A DNA stretch of 56,913 nucleotides from Candidatus Gastranaerophilales bacterium (GCA_944324195.1 CALUVJ010000002.1:1-56913); one strand, 5' to 3'; positions 34,607 to 43,828 are shown, numbered from the stretch's first letter. Made by a program: numbers and translations. The notes: generated from the sequence alone by a model not told the origin.

Positions 34607-34708
34607 ATATTGCCGTCCTTTCTTATATCATCGCATCTAAAACTTATATACTAATAAAGTATTTTTTTTAGTTGCAATTTCAGAAGTAAGAAAATTCTTT
34701 ACAAAAGT

Positions 34709-36250
34709 TTACACATCTTTTTTCTTTTTTTGTTTATTTTGGAGCAGAATAGTAAGAAAGATCGCAACTCCCATTAATAGTGCAAGCATTGCAAAAATGT
34801 CAAAAAATGAAGCAAGACGTGCTTGTGACAATAACTGTTTATAAAGTGTGCCTTCGGCTTTTCTGGCTGCAACTACAGAAGGATAATAGATGGCAAATTT
34901 ATGCTGCAGAGCGGCCAATTTTACCTGATACATATGATTATGCGGTGCGAGATTGCTGACAAAATATCCTTGATAAACTTGTGAAACTCTTGCGATAAAA
35001 GTTGAAGCAGCTGAGGTTGAGACGGCTGTCAGGATGTTTTTAAACAGAGCGTGCAGTGATGCGGCATCAGCATTTTTTGAAGCCGGCAGAGTTTGAAAAG
35101 ATAGTGCTGTTATCGGTACAAATGCAGTAGGAACACCAATACAAAGTAGTATATTGGGCAGAATAATGCTTTCCATTGAAGAAGAAGGATTCATTTGCGT
35201 AAGCATTAATAGTGATGCCGCAATAATGAGGAATCCGATAATTGCAAGAATTCTTCCTTCCACATATTTTGAAATTTCACCTACTACAAGGAGCATGATT
35301 AAACAAATTACTGCTCTTGGAAACATCAAAAGTCCTGACATAGAAGGACTGTAGCCGATAAGACTCTGTACAAACATCGGAACGAGAAGCAATGTTGAAT
35401 ATATAATTACATTTATAAAAGAGCTTGCAAATGTTCCGAAAAGAAAGTTTCTATCTTTAAAAACTCTGATATCAATTACGGGATATTTGTATTCAAGCTC
35501 CCACACATAGAAAAAAACGAAGGAAAAAATACAAATTCCCGTAAGCCAGCATATCCAGGTTTCGTCAAACCAGTTGTGCTGCTGTCCTTTATCTAAAACG
35601 ACTTGCATGCAAGCCATTGCTATAACAATAGAAAGATATCCGGCATAATCAAATTTTTTGTTATACTTAGCTTTTTCTGTCGGCTTATCGTCAGGAACAA
35701 GAAATTTAATCATAATTAATGACAATATACACAGAGGAATGTTAACTATAAAAATCCATTGCCATGAATAATAATCAGTAAGATAACCGCCAATAAAAGG
35801 TCCTGCAAGAGGTGAGAACATTGCTGCAACTCCGAATAAGCCCATTGCAACACCACGCTGCTCCGGCGGAAAAACTTCCAACAAGACGGCTTGGCACAGT
35901 GGTAATATACTTCCGCTTCCGATACCTTGTATAAGTCTTGCGGCAATCAGTGCCTGCAGGTTTGGTGCAACAATACAAAGAAAGCATCCAAGCGCAAATA
36001 CTATAATACTGTATATAAACAGAAGCTTTTTGCCTATATAGCGAACAAGGTAGCCTGTTATAGGGAGCATAAGACCGCCTGATATAATATAACAAGTAAT
36101 AACGGTATTTGTTTCATATTGTGTAGCACCATAAAAGCCCGCAATGTGCGGCTGGCTTACATTAGTACCTGATGATGCCGCGAGAGAAAGAAATGACGGC
36201 AACAGTACTGCTATTGCTATGATATACGGGTTAATTTTCTTTTCTTCCAT
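34709..36250 (-). CDS. emrB: MFS drug efflux transporter (DHA2/EmrB type)
   Basis: A 513-aa transporter with 14 predicted helices, of the EmrB/QacA DHA2 group. Proton-driven efflux through the tripartite pump with the EmrA-like adaptor and TolC-like channel beside it. Seen: YGATQYETNTVITCYIISGGL and motif-C-like GAMFSP/LAGPFIGGYL. The ATG at 36250 is favoured over a TTG eight codons earlier (AAAGG 11 bases upstream). It overlaps the emrA stop by 20 bases. Confidence 0.92.
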   Translation of the reverse strand: MEEKKINPYIIAIAVLLPSFLSLAASSGTNVSQPHIAGFYGATQYETNTVITCYIISGGLMLPITGYLVRYIGKKLLFIYSIIVFALGCFLCIVAPNLQALIAARLIQGIGSGSILPLCQAVLLEVFPPEQRGVAMGLFGVAAMFSPLAGPFIGGYLTDYYSWQWIFIVNIPLCILSLIMIKFLVPDDKPTEKAKYNKKFDYAGYLSIVIAMACMQVVLDKGQQHNWFDETWICWLTGICIFSFVFFYVWELEYKYPVIDIRVFKDRNFLFGTFASSFINVIIYSTLLLVPMFVQSLIGYSPSMSGLLMFPRAVICLIMLLVVGEISKYVEGRILAIIGFLIIAASLLMLTQMNPSSSMESIILPNILLCIGVPTAFVPITALSFQTLPASKNADAASLHALFKNILTAVSTSAASTFIARVSQVYQGYFVSNLAPHNHMYQVKLAALQHKFAIYYPSVVAARKAEGTLYKQLLSQARLASFFDIFAMLALLMGVAIFLTILLQNKQKKKKDV

Positions 36251-37340
36251 CTTTGATTCTAACCTTTGGAACAACTGACATACCCGGAACTATATTATAA
36301 TTTGAGATATCTTCGTCAAAAAGAATTTTGACAGGCACTCTCTGTACAATTTTTACGTAACTGCCGACAGCATTCTCAGGCGGGAAAAGGCTGGATTTTG
36401 CACCTGTTGCTCTTTGAATACTTTCAACATGTCCTTTAAATCTTTTTCCCGGATAAGTATCAACTTTGATTCTAACCGGCTGCCCTTCATGCATGTGCGT
36501 CAGCTGCACTTCTTTAAAGTTCGCAACAACCCAAACTTGTTCCGGAACAATATTCATAAGCGGCTGTCCGATGTTTACATAATTCCCTTTTTCAACGCTT
36601 CTGGCAGCAACTTTACCATCCTGCGGCGCATAAATTTTTGTATATTGCAGGTTAAGTTTTGCCTGCTCAACTTCTGCTTCCAATCTTTTTATAAGGGCAG
36701 CGTCTGCCTCTGTTTTTGCTTTGCTTGAATCAAGAGCGTGCTGCGTAGCCTGAGATGTTTCCATTGCTGCATTATAGTCTGCTTCTGCTACTTCCAAGGC
36801 AGTCTTGCTTTTTTCATATGCCTGCTTGGAGACAATGCCATCCTTGTATAAATCTTTATATCTTGCGAAATCTTTTTGTGCAAAATCAAGCCTGGAAGAA
36901 GCTGAAGTTATATCTTCAAAAGATTTGTTAACTCTTGAAGTGCTTTCATCAACTTGCTTTTCTGCAATATTTAAACTTGCTTTTGCTTCCGCAAGTTTTG
37001 CTTCTGCCTGTGCAAGCGCAACCTCAAAGTCTTTAGGGTCTAATTCAACAAGCAGCTGTCCGGCTTTAACCTCCTGATTATCGTCAACCAGCAGGCTAAT
37101 AACAGGTGCTGCAACTCTCGGGGCCACGGAAACTAAACGACCTTCCACAAATGCGTCATCTGTTGACTGATAGTATGTGGAATGAATTGCGGCAACAATA
37201 CCCGTTATTGTCAGGATTATTGCAGTAAGTGTCGGAACTATAACTCTTTTCTTTTTATATTCCGGTCGTCTCTTTTTTAGTCTTGCTTTTGCTTCTTTTA
37301 TAAATTCTTTATCATGTTTGTCTTCGTGTCTCTTTGCCAT
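36231..37340 (-). CDS. emrA: Membrane fusion protein (EmrA/HlyD family)
   Basis: A 369-aa periplasmic adaptor. Seen: one N-terminal membrane helix (about 31-53), the biotinyl-lipoyl halves (STDDAFVEGRLVSVAPRV and YAPQDGKVAARSVEKGN) around a long coiled-coil hairpin (residues 100-220). Typical EmrA layout linking the MFS pump to TolC. Starts 8 bases after marR. Confidence 0.93.
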   Translation of the reverse strand: MAKRHEDKHDKEFIKEAKARLKKRRPEYKKKRVIVPTLTAIILTITGIVAAIHSTYYQSTDDAFVEGRLVSVAPRVAAPVISLLVDDNQEVKAGQLLVELDPKDFEVALAQAEAKLAEAKASLNIAEKQVDESTSRVNKSFEDITSASSRLDFAQKDFARYKDLYKDGIVSKQAYEKSKTALEVAEADYNAAMETSQATQHALDSSKAKTEADAALIKRLEAEVEQAKLNLQYTKIYAPQDGKVAARSVEKGNYVNIGQPLMNIVPEQVWVVANFKEVQLTHMHEGQPVRIKVDTYPGKRFKGHVESIQRATGAKSSLFPPENAVGSYVKIVQRVPVKILFDEDISNYNIVPGMSVVPKVRIKDGRKEN

Positions 37341-37348
37341 AATTTCAC

Positions 37349-37810
37349 CTAGTTTTGCATTATTACCTTTTCTTTTAAATTATCTTCTATTTTGTTTAGT
37401 GTTTCTAAAAATTTATCAAGTTCTTCTGTTGAAATGTTTTTTCCTATATACTCCCACATTTCTAAAACTGTCGGCAGAGCTTTATTGCAAACTTTGATTC
37501 CGGATTTAGTAATGTATAATTTTTTTACCATTCGTCCTTCTTCTTTATCAGTTTCGACTGTTAAGTAGTTTTTTGCTTCCAGAATTGATACAATTCTTGT
37601 CATATTCGGTCTGTCTTTTAAGGTTTCCTGAGCAAGCTGTCTTAAATACATTCCGTTATTCTCTTTAAGTGTATTTAGTACAGTAAATTGTTCCGGTGTT
37701 ATCTCAAATTTGTTCAACACAAAGGTCTGTATTGCGAAAATCTTTGATAGAAGCCCAATACGGGATAACCTCAACCCTATTTTTTGTCTTGATAAAATTT
37801 CTTGTTCCAT
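37349..37810 (-). CDS. MarR family regulator
   Basis: A 153-aa winged-helix MarR-type repressor. Seen: recognition-region LKENNGMYLRQLAQETLKDRPNMTRIVSILEAKNYL and wing TDKEEGRMVKKLYIT. I use the ATG at 37810 since longer readings run across the operator palindrome. First gene of marR-emrA-emrB, divergent from the tolC-like gene; by context it represses both and is released by toxic compounds. Confidence 0.9.
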   Translation of the reverse strand: MEQEILSRQKIGLRLSRIGLLSKIFAIQTFVLNKFEITPEQFTVLNTLKENNGMYLRQLAQETLKDRPNMTRIVSILEAKNYLTVETDKEEGRMVKKLYITKSGIKVCNKALPTVLEMWEYIGKNISTEELDKFLETLNKIEDNLKEKVIMQN

Positions 37811-37818
37811 AATTTTCT

Positions 37819-37840
37819 TTGTGTTATCATGATAACACAA
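37819..37840. promoter_or_regulatory. MarR operator palindrome
   Basis: A perfect 22-base palindrome (half-site TTGTGTTATCA) between divergent marR and tolC-like genes, 9 bases before marR and 17 before the tolC start. TATCAT at its centre could act as -10 in both directions. Its size and place fit a MarR dimer site. Confidence 0.75.
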
Positions 37841-37857
37841 GAAGGATAAGTGTAAAT

Positions 37858-39222
37858 ATGACATTTAAAAAAATTTTAACAATTTTGATTTTAATTATGG
37901 CGCTACCTTGTTATGCCAAAGAATCTATAGATAAATTTAACTATGTAAATATTGATTGGTGGAAAAATTATAATGACGAAATATTGGTAGAACATTTGCA
38001 AACATTATATAATAATAACCACGACTTAAAAATAGCTGCCCTGAAGGCAAAACAAGCCGAGGAAAACGTTCGTCTTGCAGGTGCAAATCAATTACCGCAA
38101 GTAGGATTTGACGGAACTTTTTCAAGGGTTTTCAGAGGACCAAGAACCCAGTTTGGAAATACCGTTATTCCTAAATATATTCAAAACGAAATATTTTTGC
38201 CTTTGAATGCTTCTTATGAAATAGATATCTGGGGACAGAATTATTTGAACAGGAAGAGTGCAAAAAAACAAAAGGAAATTATTGACCAGCAGGAAAGAGC
38301 TGCTTATATTTATTTGACTTCAAGTTTCGCAGCAAATTATTATAACTTGATTAAGACTGATGAGATGAAAAAAACTCTTGAAAAAATAATAGAACTGCAA
38401 ACCGATATTGTAAGCATGACCGAAAGAAAATACAATGCCGGTCTTGCTTCAATTAATGAAGTATTAGAAGAAAAACAGGCACTTGTAAATTTTGAAAAAG
38501 AATTAAATAAACTCAATGAAAACAAAAAGGTTTTGAGTGACGAAATAAATGTTCTTTTAGGACTGAATACGGATAAAGAAATCGAGCATGCAAGTTATGA
38601 AACGGTATCTTCACCGGAAACTCCTGATTCAATTTCTACAGTTGTTGTTCAGTATCGTCCTGATTTAATTTCTGCGGAAAGCTACATTAAAAAAGTCGGT
38701 CTGGATGTAAGAGTTGCAAGAAGAGAATTCTTGCCAAAATTTATTTTGTTCGGAAATATCGGGTTTAATGCCTATAACTGGAACAGAATTTTTGCCGGTG
38801 AAACTTTCCTTGCTAATGCTGGTATTGCGCCTACCTGGGACATTTTTTCAGGCGGGGCAAAGCTTGCAAGATACAGAATAAATAAATATGAATACAAAAA
38901 AGCTGTCGAAGAATATGAAAAAACTGTTTTAACCTCTATACAGGAAGTAAATGATGCTCTTATTGAATCAAAAACAACCAGAGCAAATTTGGCAAAAACT
39001 AACGAAGAGTTTGATATTGAAAAAGAAAAACATTTGCTTTCGGAAAAACAATTTAATATCGGTGATTCTTCAAAGTTGGATGAGATGAAGTCTCAGGTTA
39101 ATTTATATCTCATAAAACAGAGAAACATTGCCGCTAAAATCGACAATGTTATCTCTACAATTTCATTATATAATGCAGTTGGCGGTATTGATTACACCAA
39201 TAGCGAAACTTTTAATTTATAA
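37858..39222 (+). CDS. Outer-membrane efflux protein (TolC family)
   Basis: A 454-aa outer-membrane channel. Seen: signal peptide (MTFKKILTILILIMALPCYA with probable cleavage after YA), then two repeats of helices with the OEP signatures LKAKQAEENVRLAGANQLPQ-type and, in the second half, RPDLISAESYIKKVGLDVRVARREFLPKF. The ATG at 37858 has AAGGATAAG upstream. An outer membrane is implied, consistent with a diderm cell. Completes the pump with EmrA/EmrB. Confidence 0.92.
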   Translation: MTFKKILTILILIMALPCYAKESIDKFNYVNIDWWKNYNDEILVEHLQTLYNNNHDLKIAALKAKQAEENVRLAGANQLPQVGFDGTFSRVFRGPRTQFGNTVIPKYIQNEIFLPLNASYEIDIWGQNYLNRKSAKKQKEIIDQQERAAYIYLTSSFAANYYNLIKTDEMKKTLEKIIELQTDIVSMTERKYNAGLASINEVLEEKQALVNFEKELNKLNENKKVLSDEINVLLGLNTDKEIEHASYETVSSPETPDSISTVVVQYRPDLISAESYIKKVGLDVRVARREFLPKFILFGNIGFNAYNWNRIFAGETFLANAGIAPTWDIFSGGAKLARYRINKYEYKKAVEEYEKTVLTSIQEVNDALIESKTTRANLAKTNEEFDIEKEKHLLSEKQFNIGDSSKLDEMKSQVNLYLIKQRNIAAKIDNVISTISLYNAVGGIDYTNSETFNL

Positions 39223-39595
39223 ACAAATTGAGTCTTTGAGAAAAACAAGCTTTGTCTTGCAAGCAATCAGACAAAATGTTTCTGGTAATTTTACCATTTT
39301 CTCTGGAAAGAAGTACGTATGGTAAATTCGGATAAATATAATATTTTTTATTAAATTCTTTTGTATCAGCAGATGCAATATCTAACATTACAAAATTAAA
39401 AGTATCTCCATTCTGTTGTTGCAGCTCTGTGAAGTTTTTAGAAATTGCATCTAAATTGTCAGCCCAGCTTGCATAAACAAGAATCGCCATAGGTTTACTA
39501 TCTTTCACGGCTTCTGCATAAGTAGCAGCTTTGACAGCTTGGACAGAGCTTGCTACCGTAAAAATAGCCATTAACATTAATAAAATTTTTTTCAT
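39212..39595 (-). CDS. Exported thioredoxin-fold protein lacking CxxC
   Basis: A 127-aa protein with a signal peptide (residues 1-22, ending VQAVKA). The mature domain resembles thioredoxin (ILVYASWADNLDAISKNFTELQQQ, FNFVMLDIAS, YPNLPYVLL with the cis-Pro), but the active site reads WADNLD where WCxxC is expected, so no disulfide exchange. Two late Cys may form a structural bond. ATG at 39595 follows AAGGAG. Overlaps the tolC-like gene end by 11 bases. Confidence 0.7.
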   Translation of the reverse strand: MKKILLMLMAIFTVASSVQAVKAATYAEAVKDSKPMAILVYASWADNLDAISKNFTELQQQNGDTFNFVMLDIASADTKEFNKKYYIYPNLPYVLLSRENGKITRNILSDCLQDKACFSQRLNLFIN

Positions 39596-39614
39596 ATTTT
39601 CTCCTTGTAAATAT

Positions 39615-40418
39615 TTATTCAGCCTTAGACAATATGTCCATTTCTTCTGCTGATGCATAAGCTGAATGACAGCCGCAATCGCAATAAATTACTTCACCGG
39701 TAGTACCGCTTGAAAGGTCAGAAGCCAAATATAAGCCGGCTCTTCCGACATCTTCTAATGATACGTTTCTCTTCATAGGAGCTCTTAAAGTTGCTGCCTT
39801 AAGCATTTTAGAGAATCCGCTTATACCCATAGAAGCAAGTGTTTTAACAGGTCCTGATGATAAGCAGTTAACACGAATGCCTTTGCTTCCTAAATCAACC
39901 GCCAAAAATCTCATTGCGGACTCTAATGCTGCTTTTGCAACACCCATTACATTATAGCTTGGAACAGAAAGAACTGAGCCAAGATAAGTAAGAGCAAAAA
40001 TAGAACTTCCTTCATTCATAATCGGTTCTGCATGTCTGCATACAGTAACCAGTGAATAAGCGCTTACACCAAGAGCAATATCCCAGCCTTCTTTTGAAGT
40101 ATCTACAAATCTGCCCATTAAATCTTCTTTCGGAGCAAAAGCAACAGCATGAACAACAAAGTCCAATTTCCCGTATATTTTTTCACATTCTTTAAAAACC
40201 GCTTCAACTTCATCTTCTTTTGTAACGTCGCAGCTCATAATGAGTTTAGCATTCATACTTTCAGCAATAGGCTTAACCCTTTTTTCCATAGCTTCACCTG
40301 CATACGTAAAAGCAATATCTGCGCCTTCGTCAAATAATTGTTTTGCAATACCGTATGCAATACCGTGGGTGTTTGAAACTCCAAAGATTATACCCTTTTT
40401 CCCCTTCATTAAATCCAT
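39615..40418 (-). CDS. fabI: Enoyl-ACP reductase (NADH)
   Basis: Last reduction step of each fatty-acid elongation cycle. 267 aa. Seen: NAD-binding GVSNTHGIAYGIAKQL, and the catalytic Tyr/Lys pair in SYNVMGVAKAALES. A longer reading from 40481 lacks the family start, and GAGG precedes the ATG at 40418. Stands 19 bases upstream of the thioredoxin-fold gene. Confidence 0.94.
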   Translation of the reverse strand: MDLMKGKKGIIFGVSNTHGIAYGIAKQLFDEGADIAFTYAGEAMEKRVKPIAESMNAKLIMSCDVTKEDEVEAVFKECEKIYGKLDFVVHAVAFAPKEDLMGRFVDTSKEGWDIALGVSAYSLVTVCRHAEPIMNEGSSIFALTYLGSVLSVPSYNVMGVAKAALESAMRFLAVDLGSKGIRVNCLSSGPVKTLASMGISGFSKMLKAATLRAPMKRNVSLEDVGRAGLYLASDLSSGTTGEVIYCDCGCHSAYASAEEMDILSKAE

Positions 40419-40532
40419 AATAAAACTCCTCTTTAAATTAACTAACATTAAAATAGTATCAAAAAAATAAATTGATATCAATACCGGCGGACCTTACATG
40501 CTTATATACAACCCCGTACATTAAATATAAAA

Positions 40533-40562
40533 TAAAAGAGCTTGATTTTATCAAGCTCATAT
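40533..40562 (-). terminator. Flagellin 2 terminator
   Basis: GAGCTTGAT (40538-40546) and ATCAAGCTC (40550-40558), followed on the minus strand by TTTTATTTT. Confidence 0.85.
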
Positions 40563-40598
40563 ATAAGTACATATCCCAATCAACAACAAATTAATAAA

Positions 40599-41492
40599 CT
40601 ATATTAAGTTCAAAGCTATACTAGGCAGCTGGTTAGCAGTTGCGAGCAATGTCGCGGATGCCTGCTGCAGAATTTGCGCCTGTATATAGTTTGAAGATTC
40701 TTCCGCTACGTCAGCATCTCTAAGTGTAGAAAGTGATGACGTTATATTTTCTGACTGTACGCTTATTGACTCAATTGCAGAGTCAATTCTGTTTTGCGCA
40801 GCACCGAGAGTGGTTGTTCTTGCGGAAATCTCATTTAAAACCTTATCAATTTCATCAAGCATAACTGCTTGATTGCCTACGATTTGCGAGGCATCAGAAT
40901 CATATCCGGAACATAGTTCCGCAATATCATCAACGGTTGCAACTGTTTGACCTGTATTTTCGTCAAACAAAGTAACCGTATCTGCCGGTGCAAAAAGAGT
41001 TTGGCTCAGTACGATTTGGCTGTTTACATCACTGTATAAACCGACTTGCAGTGCAATATCTTCTGCTACATCACCGTTCATCATGTTTATACCGTTAAAT
41101 TCACAATTTGCAGCAATACGATCAATTTCTTCTAACCTTGCGGTAATTTCTGATTTAATTGCTTTCAACGAATCAGAGCCGTAAGTTCCGTTTGCAGCTT
41201 GCTCTGTTAAATCTCGTACACGCTGAAGGTGCGAAGATATAAGAGAGTAAGTATCTTCTAATGTCGTAAGCATGTCTGCTCCGGTAGCTGCATTGTCAGC
41301 TGCAACATCTAAAGAGCCTAGTTGCGTTTCCCAATTTGTGGAAATAGAATAACCTGCAGCATTATCAGCAGCATGATTTATTTTATAACCGGTAGTCATC
41401 CTCTCAATTGCTTGATTTAAACTGTTTGTTGCAGCATTGAGGTTTCTTTGTACAATCAAAGACGAAATGTTTGTATTAATTGTAAGAGCCAT
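40599..41492 (-). CDS. fliC: Flagellin (paralogue 2)
   Basis: A 297-aa flagellin with D0/D1 halves nearly identical in protein to flagellin 1, differing mostly in the short middle (about residues 140-205). At the nucleotide level the third codon positions of the two genes differ widely, so this is an old duplication kept by selection. Ribosome site AAAGG about 10 bases before ATG. Upstream (41493-41640) there are two short hairpins (GTGC/GCAC and a GCAAATAA-type inverted repeat) but no clear sigma-28 boxes. Confidence 0.95.
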   Translation of the reverse strand: MALTINTNISSLIVQRNLNAATNSLNQAIERMTTGYKINHAADNAAGYSISTNWETQLGSLDVAADNAATGADMLTTLEDTYSLISSHLQRVRDLTEQAANGTYGSDSLKAIKSEITARLEEIDRIAANCEFNGINMMNGDVAEDIALQVGLYSDVNSQIVLSQTLFAPADTVTLFDENTGQTVATVDDIAELCSGYDSDASQIVGNQAVMLDEIDKVLNEISARTTTLGAAQNRIDSAIESISVQSENITSSLSTLRDADVAEESSNYIQAQILQQASATLLATANQLPSIALNLI

Positions 41493-41665
41493 TCCCTAAC
41501 CTTTCTGACTCTGTGCACTTGGCACAAATATCCCTAACTAAGAGCGTTTTTGCAAAATAAAATCCGTTATTTGCTTTATATACCGCTCACATATCCCTGT
41601 ATACAAACATTATAGAATAACTAAATAAATTTTACACCATGCTTGTCTTAGATTTTTACAAATTT

Positions 41666-42070
41666 TTACATTTTAATTGCATTTATAAAGTTTTGAACGC
41701 CTGCTTTGCATTGCTCTGTCTTTTTTGAGACGGCTTCTTGAATACCTTCAGAAAACACTTTTAATGGGTTAATTTTACCAAAAGGAACTGAGGCTGGCTG
41801 TAACACATCTTTAAAAAATCCTGCCGTAAGTTTTTCTGATGCAAGATCGCCGATTGTTTTTGCAAAGGATTCGTCATTTGCTGCCATATCTAAATAGGCA
41901 TTCATTTTGCCTTCACTCTTGTTTATTAAATGCTCAAGGTGCATCGGATGCGGTCCAAAAGCATGCGAACGATTTATTTCTATGTTGTATGCTTCCTGTG
42001 CAGCTTTTCTGAGTCCGTACACAACCTCTTTCCTGCCGTTAAAATTTACATTTGTTGCTGAAATATTCAT
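41666..42070 (-). CDS. Unknown protein with VNFNG motif
   Basis: A 134-aa soluble helical protein of unknown function. VNFNG at residues 8-12 is a variant of the recurring N-terminal motif. Contains several His (SHAFGPHPMHLEHL) between residues 35 and 48. GGAGG precedes the ATG. Divergent from the PfkB gene across an AAAAAATATTTTTTT spacer. Confidence 0.65.
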   Translation of the reverse strand: MNISATNVNFNGRKEVVYGLRKAAQEAYNIEINRSHAFGPHPMHLEHLINKSEGKMNAYLDMAANDESFAKTIGDLASEKLTAGFFKDVLQPASVPFGKINPLKVFSEGIQEAVSKKTEQCKAGVQNFINAIKM

Positions 42071-42158
42071 TTTAGTACCTCCATTTCAATAATATTAAAA
42101 ACAAAAAATATTTTTTTTGCTATTTGTATTAAAATATATATTAACAGGAGGATGATGT

Positions 42159-43202
42159 ATGACAAAGGTTTTAACAATTGGAAGTGCAACAATGGATGTT
42201 TTTGTCGAGTGTGATGATGCAAATATTGTATCTGTATGCTCCAAAACTAAAGATTCAGAATTTATGAGTTATCCGTATGGCGCTAAAATAGATATTACAA
42301 CTTTTTCGTCAAATGTTGGCGGCGGGGGAGTTAATACCGCTTGTAATTTCGCAAATTTAGGATTGGAGACTTCCGCTATATTTAAGATAGGAAAAGATAT
42401 TTATTCTGATGGTATTTTAGAATCTTTTAAAAGTAAAAAAGTAAATCTTGATAATATAATTCAAGACAAAAGTACTTCTACCGGTTTCTCAATTATTCTG
42501 GTAAGTTTCCAGGGTGACAGAACTGTATTGGCTCATAGGGGGGCAAATGCTTTAATTAGAGAAAGCGAAATAAATTTCGAAGCTATAAAAGATGTGGACT
42601 TGTTGTACGTAGCACCACTCAATGGGGAATCAAATCAGGTTCTGGAATCAATTGTCAGCTTTGCGCATAAGCATGGTACCAAAATCTGTTTCAATGCAGG
42701 CTCAACAAGTTTAAAAAGAGGTTTTGAACATATTAAAACAATACTTAAATCGGCGCATATCGTTGTGATGAATAAAGAAGAAGCTACGATGGCAACGGGT
42801 ATTCAAGTAAGACCTGATACTAAGACTGAAAAATTTTCTCATGAACTCATTCATCAGGATATCAAAAAAATGCTTACAACCTTAAAGGTCATGGATTATC
42901 AGGTAATTGTAATTACAGATGGCGGTGATGGAGCTTATGCATATGACGGTACAAAGTTCTACTATTGTCCGGTATTTCCGTCTCCAGTCGTTTCAACACT
43001 GGGTGCAGGAGACGCTTTTGCCTCTACCTTCTGTGCCGCTTTAGAAAGAACGCGGCTTAATGTCGGCAAGTCATTGATGTATGCATCTGTTAACTCGGCG
43101 TCGGTAGTTTCTCAGTTTGGCGCAACAGAAGGGCAAATAACTTTTGAGCAAATTGAAGAGGAATTAAATAAAAATCCTGATTATACATATCTTGAGGGAT
43201 AA
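42159..43202 (+). CDS. PfkB-family carbohydrate kinase
   Basis: A 347-aa ribokinase-like kinase. Seen: N-terminal GSATMDVF, the di-Gly GGGGVNTACNFANLG motif, and C-terminal TLGAGDAFASTFCAAL with the catalytic Asp. Substrate (ribose, fructose-6-P or nucleoside) is not clear; there is a 30-residue insertion after about residue 205. AGGAG 8 bases upstream. The next gene starts 1 base past its stop. Confidence 0.88.
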   Translation: MTKVLTIGSATMDVFVECDDANIVSVCSKTKDSEFMSYPYGAKIDITTFSSNVGGGGVNTACNFANLGLETSAIFKIGKDIYSDGILESFKSKKVNLDNIIQDKSTSTGFSIILVSFQGDRTVLAHRGANALIRESEINFEAIKDVDLLYVAPLNGESNQVLESIVSFAHKHGTKICFNAGSTSLKRGFEHIKTILKSAHIVVMNKEEATMATGIQVRPDTKTEKFSHELIHQDIKKMLTTLKVMDYQVIVITDGGDGAYAYDGTKFYYCPVFPSPVVSTLGAGDAFASTFCAALERTRLNVGKSLMYASVNSASVVSQFGATEGQITFEQIEEELNKNPDYTYLEG

Positions 43203-43203
43203 T

Positions 43204-43827
43204 ATGTTTTCGCAGCTTTCGCCCAATATGCTTAAAACATATGAAGCATGTCCGAGAAAATTCTATTTCAGATATGTGAAAAATATTAACATGCCGGTAA
43301 ATGATAATATTTTTGAATTCGGTAAAAATATTCATGCCATGGCATCATATTATTTAAGAAATGAAAATATATCCAGACTGGAAGCTTCACTTACGGAAAA
43401 AGAACTTTCAGTCTGGATATATTTAAAAAGTATTATATACTTTTCTTATGAAGTAGTAAATACGGAATATAGTTTGGCCGTGAAGCTGGGAGAAATGTTT
43501 TTTGGCGGAAGAATAGATGCCCTGGTCAAAAATAATGATGAATATTATATTCTGGATTATAAAACCGGAGCAATTCCAAAAAATTCCAAATATGATTTCC
43601 AAACAATGATATATATATTGGCGGTAAGAGAGTTTTTTAAAACAGAAAAAATTCATTTTATTTATATAGATTTAAAAAACAAAAATGAAGAAAATATTAC
43701 GTATACTCCGGAATTAGGTGATGTATATAAAATGAAATTACTCGAAACATCATCTAAAATTTGTGCGGAAGAATTTTCTAAAAAACGCAAGGATTGCGCT
43801 TGCGAATACTCACTTATTTGCTATTAG
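43204..43827 (+). CDS. PD-(D/E)XK nuclease, Cas4/AddB-like with possible Fe-S site
   Basis: A 207-aa stand-alone RecB-family nuclease domain. Seen: N-terminal YEACPRKFYFRY typical of AddB/Cas4 types, the catalytic D...LDYKTG (RIDALV then ILDYKTG, PD-(D/E)XK) and a C-terminal CACEYSLIC group. With the N-terminal Cys this gives four Cys, as in the iron-staple of AddB/Cas4. ATG at 43204 is preferred to an upstream TTG. Co-transcribed with the PfkB gene. No CRISPR array is nearby. Confidence 0.78.
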   Translation: MFSQLSPNMLKTYEACPRKFYFRYVKNINMPVNDNIFEFGKNIHAMASYYLRNENISRLEASLTEKELSVWIYLKSIIYFSYEVVNTEYSLAVKLGEMFFGGRIDALVKNNDEYYILDYKTGAIPKNSKYDFQTMIYILAVREFFKTEKIHFIYIDLKNKNEENITYTPELGDVYKMKLLETSSKICAEEFSKKRKDCACEYSLICY

Positions 43828-43828
43828 C

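Noticed and set aside
39212-39595. Calling the exported protein a thioredoxin or DsbA
   Set aside because: The CxxC active site is absent, so a redox function is not supported.
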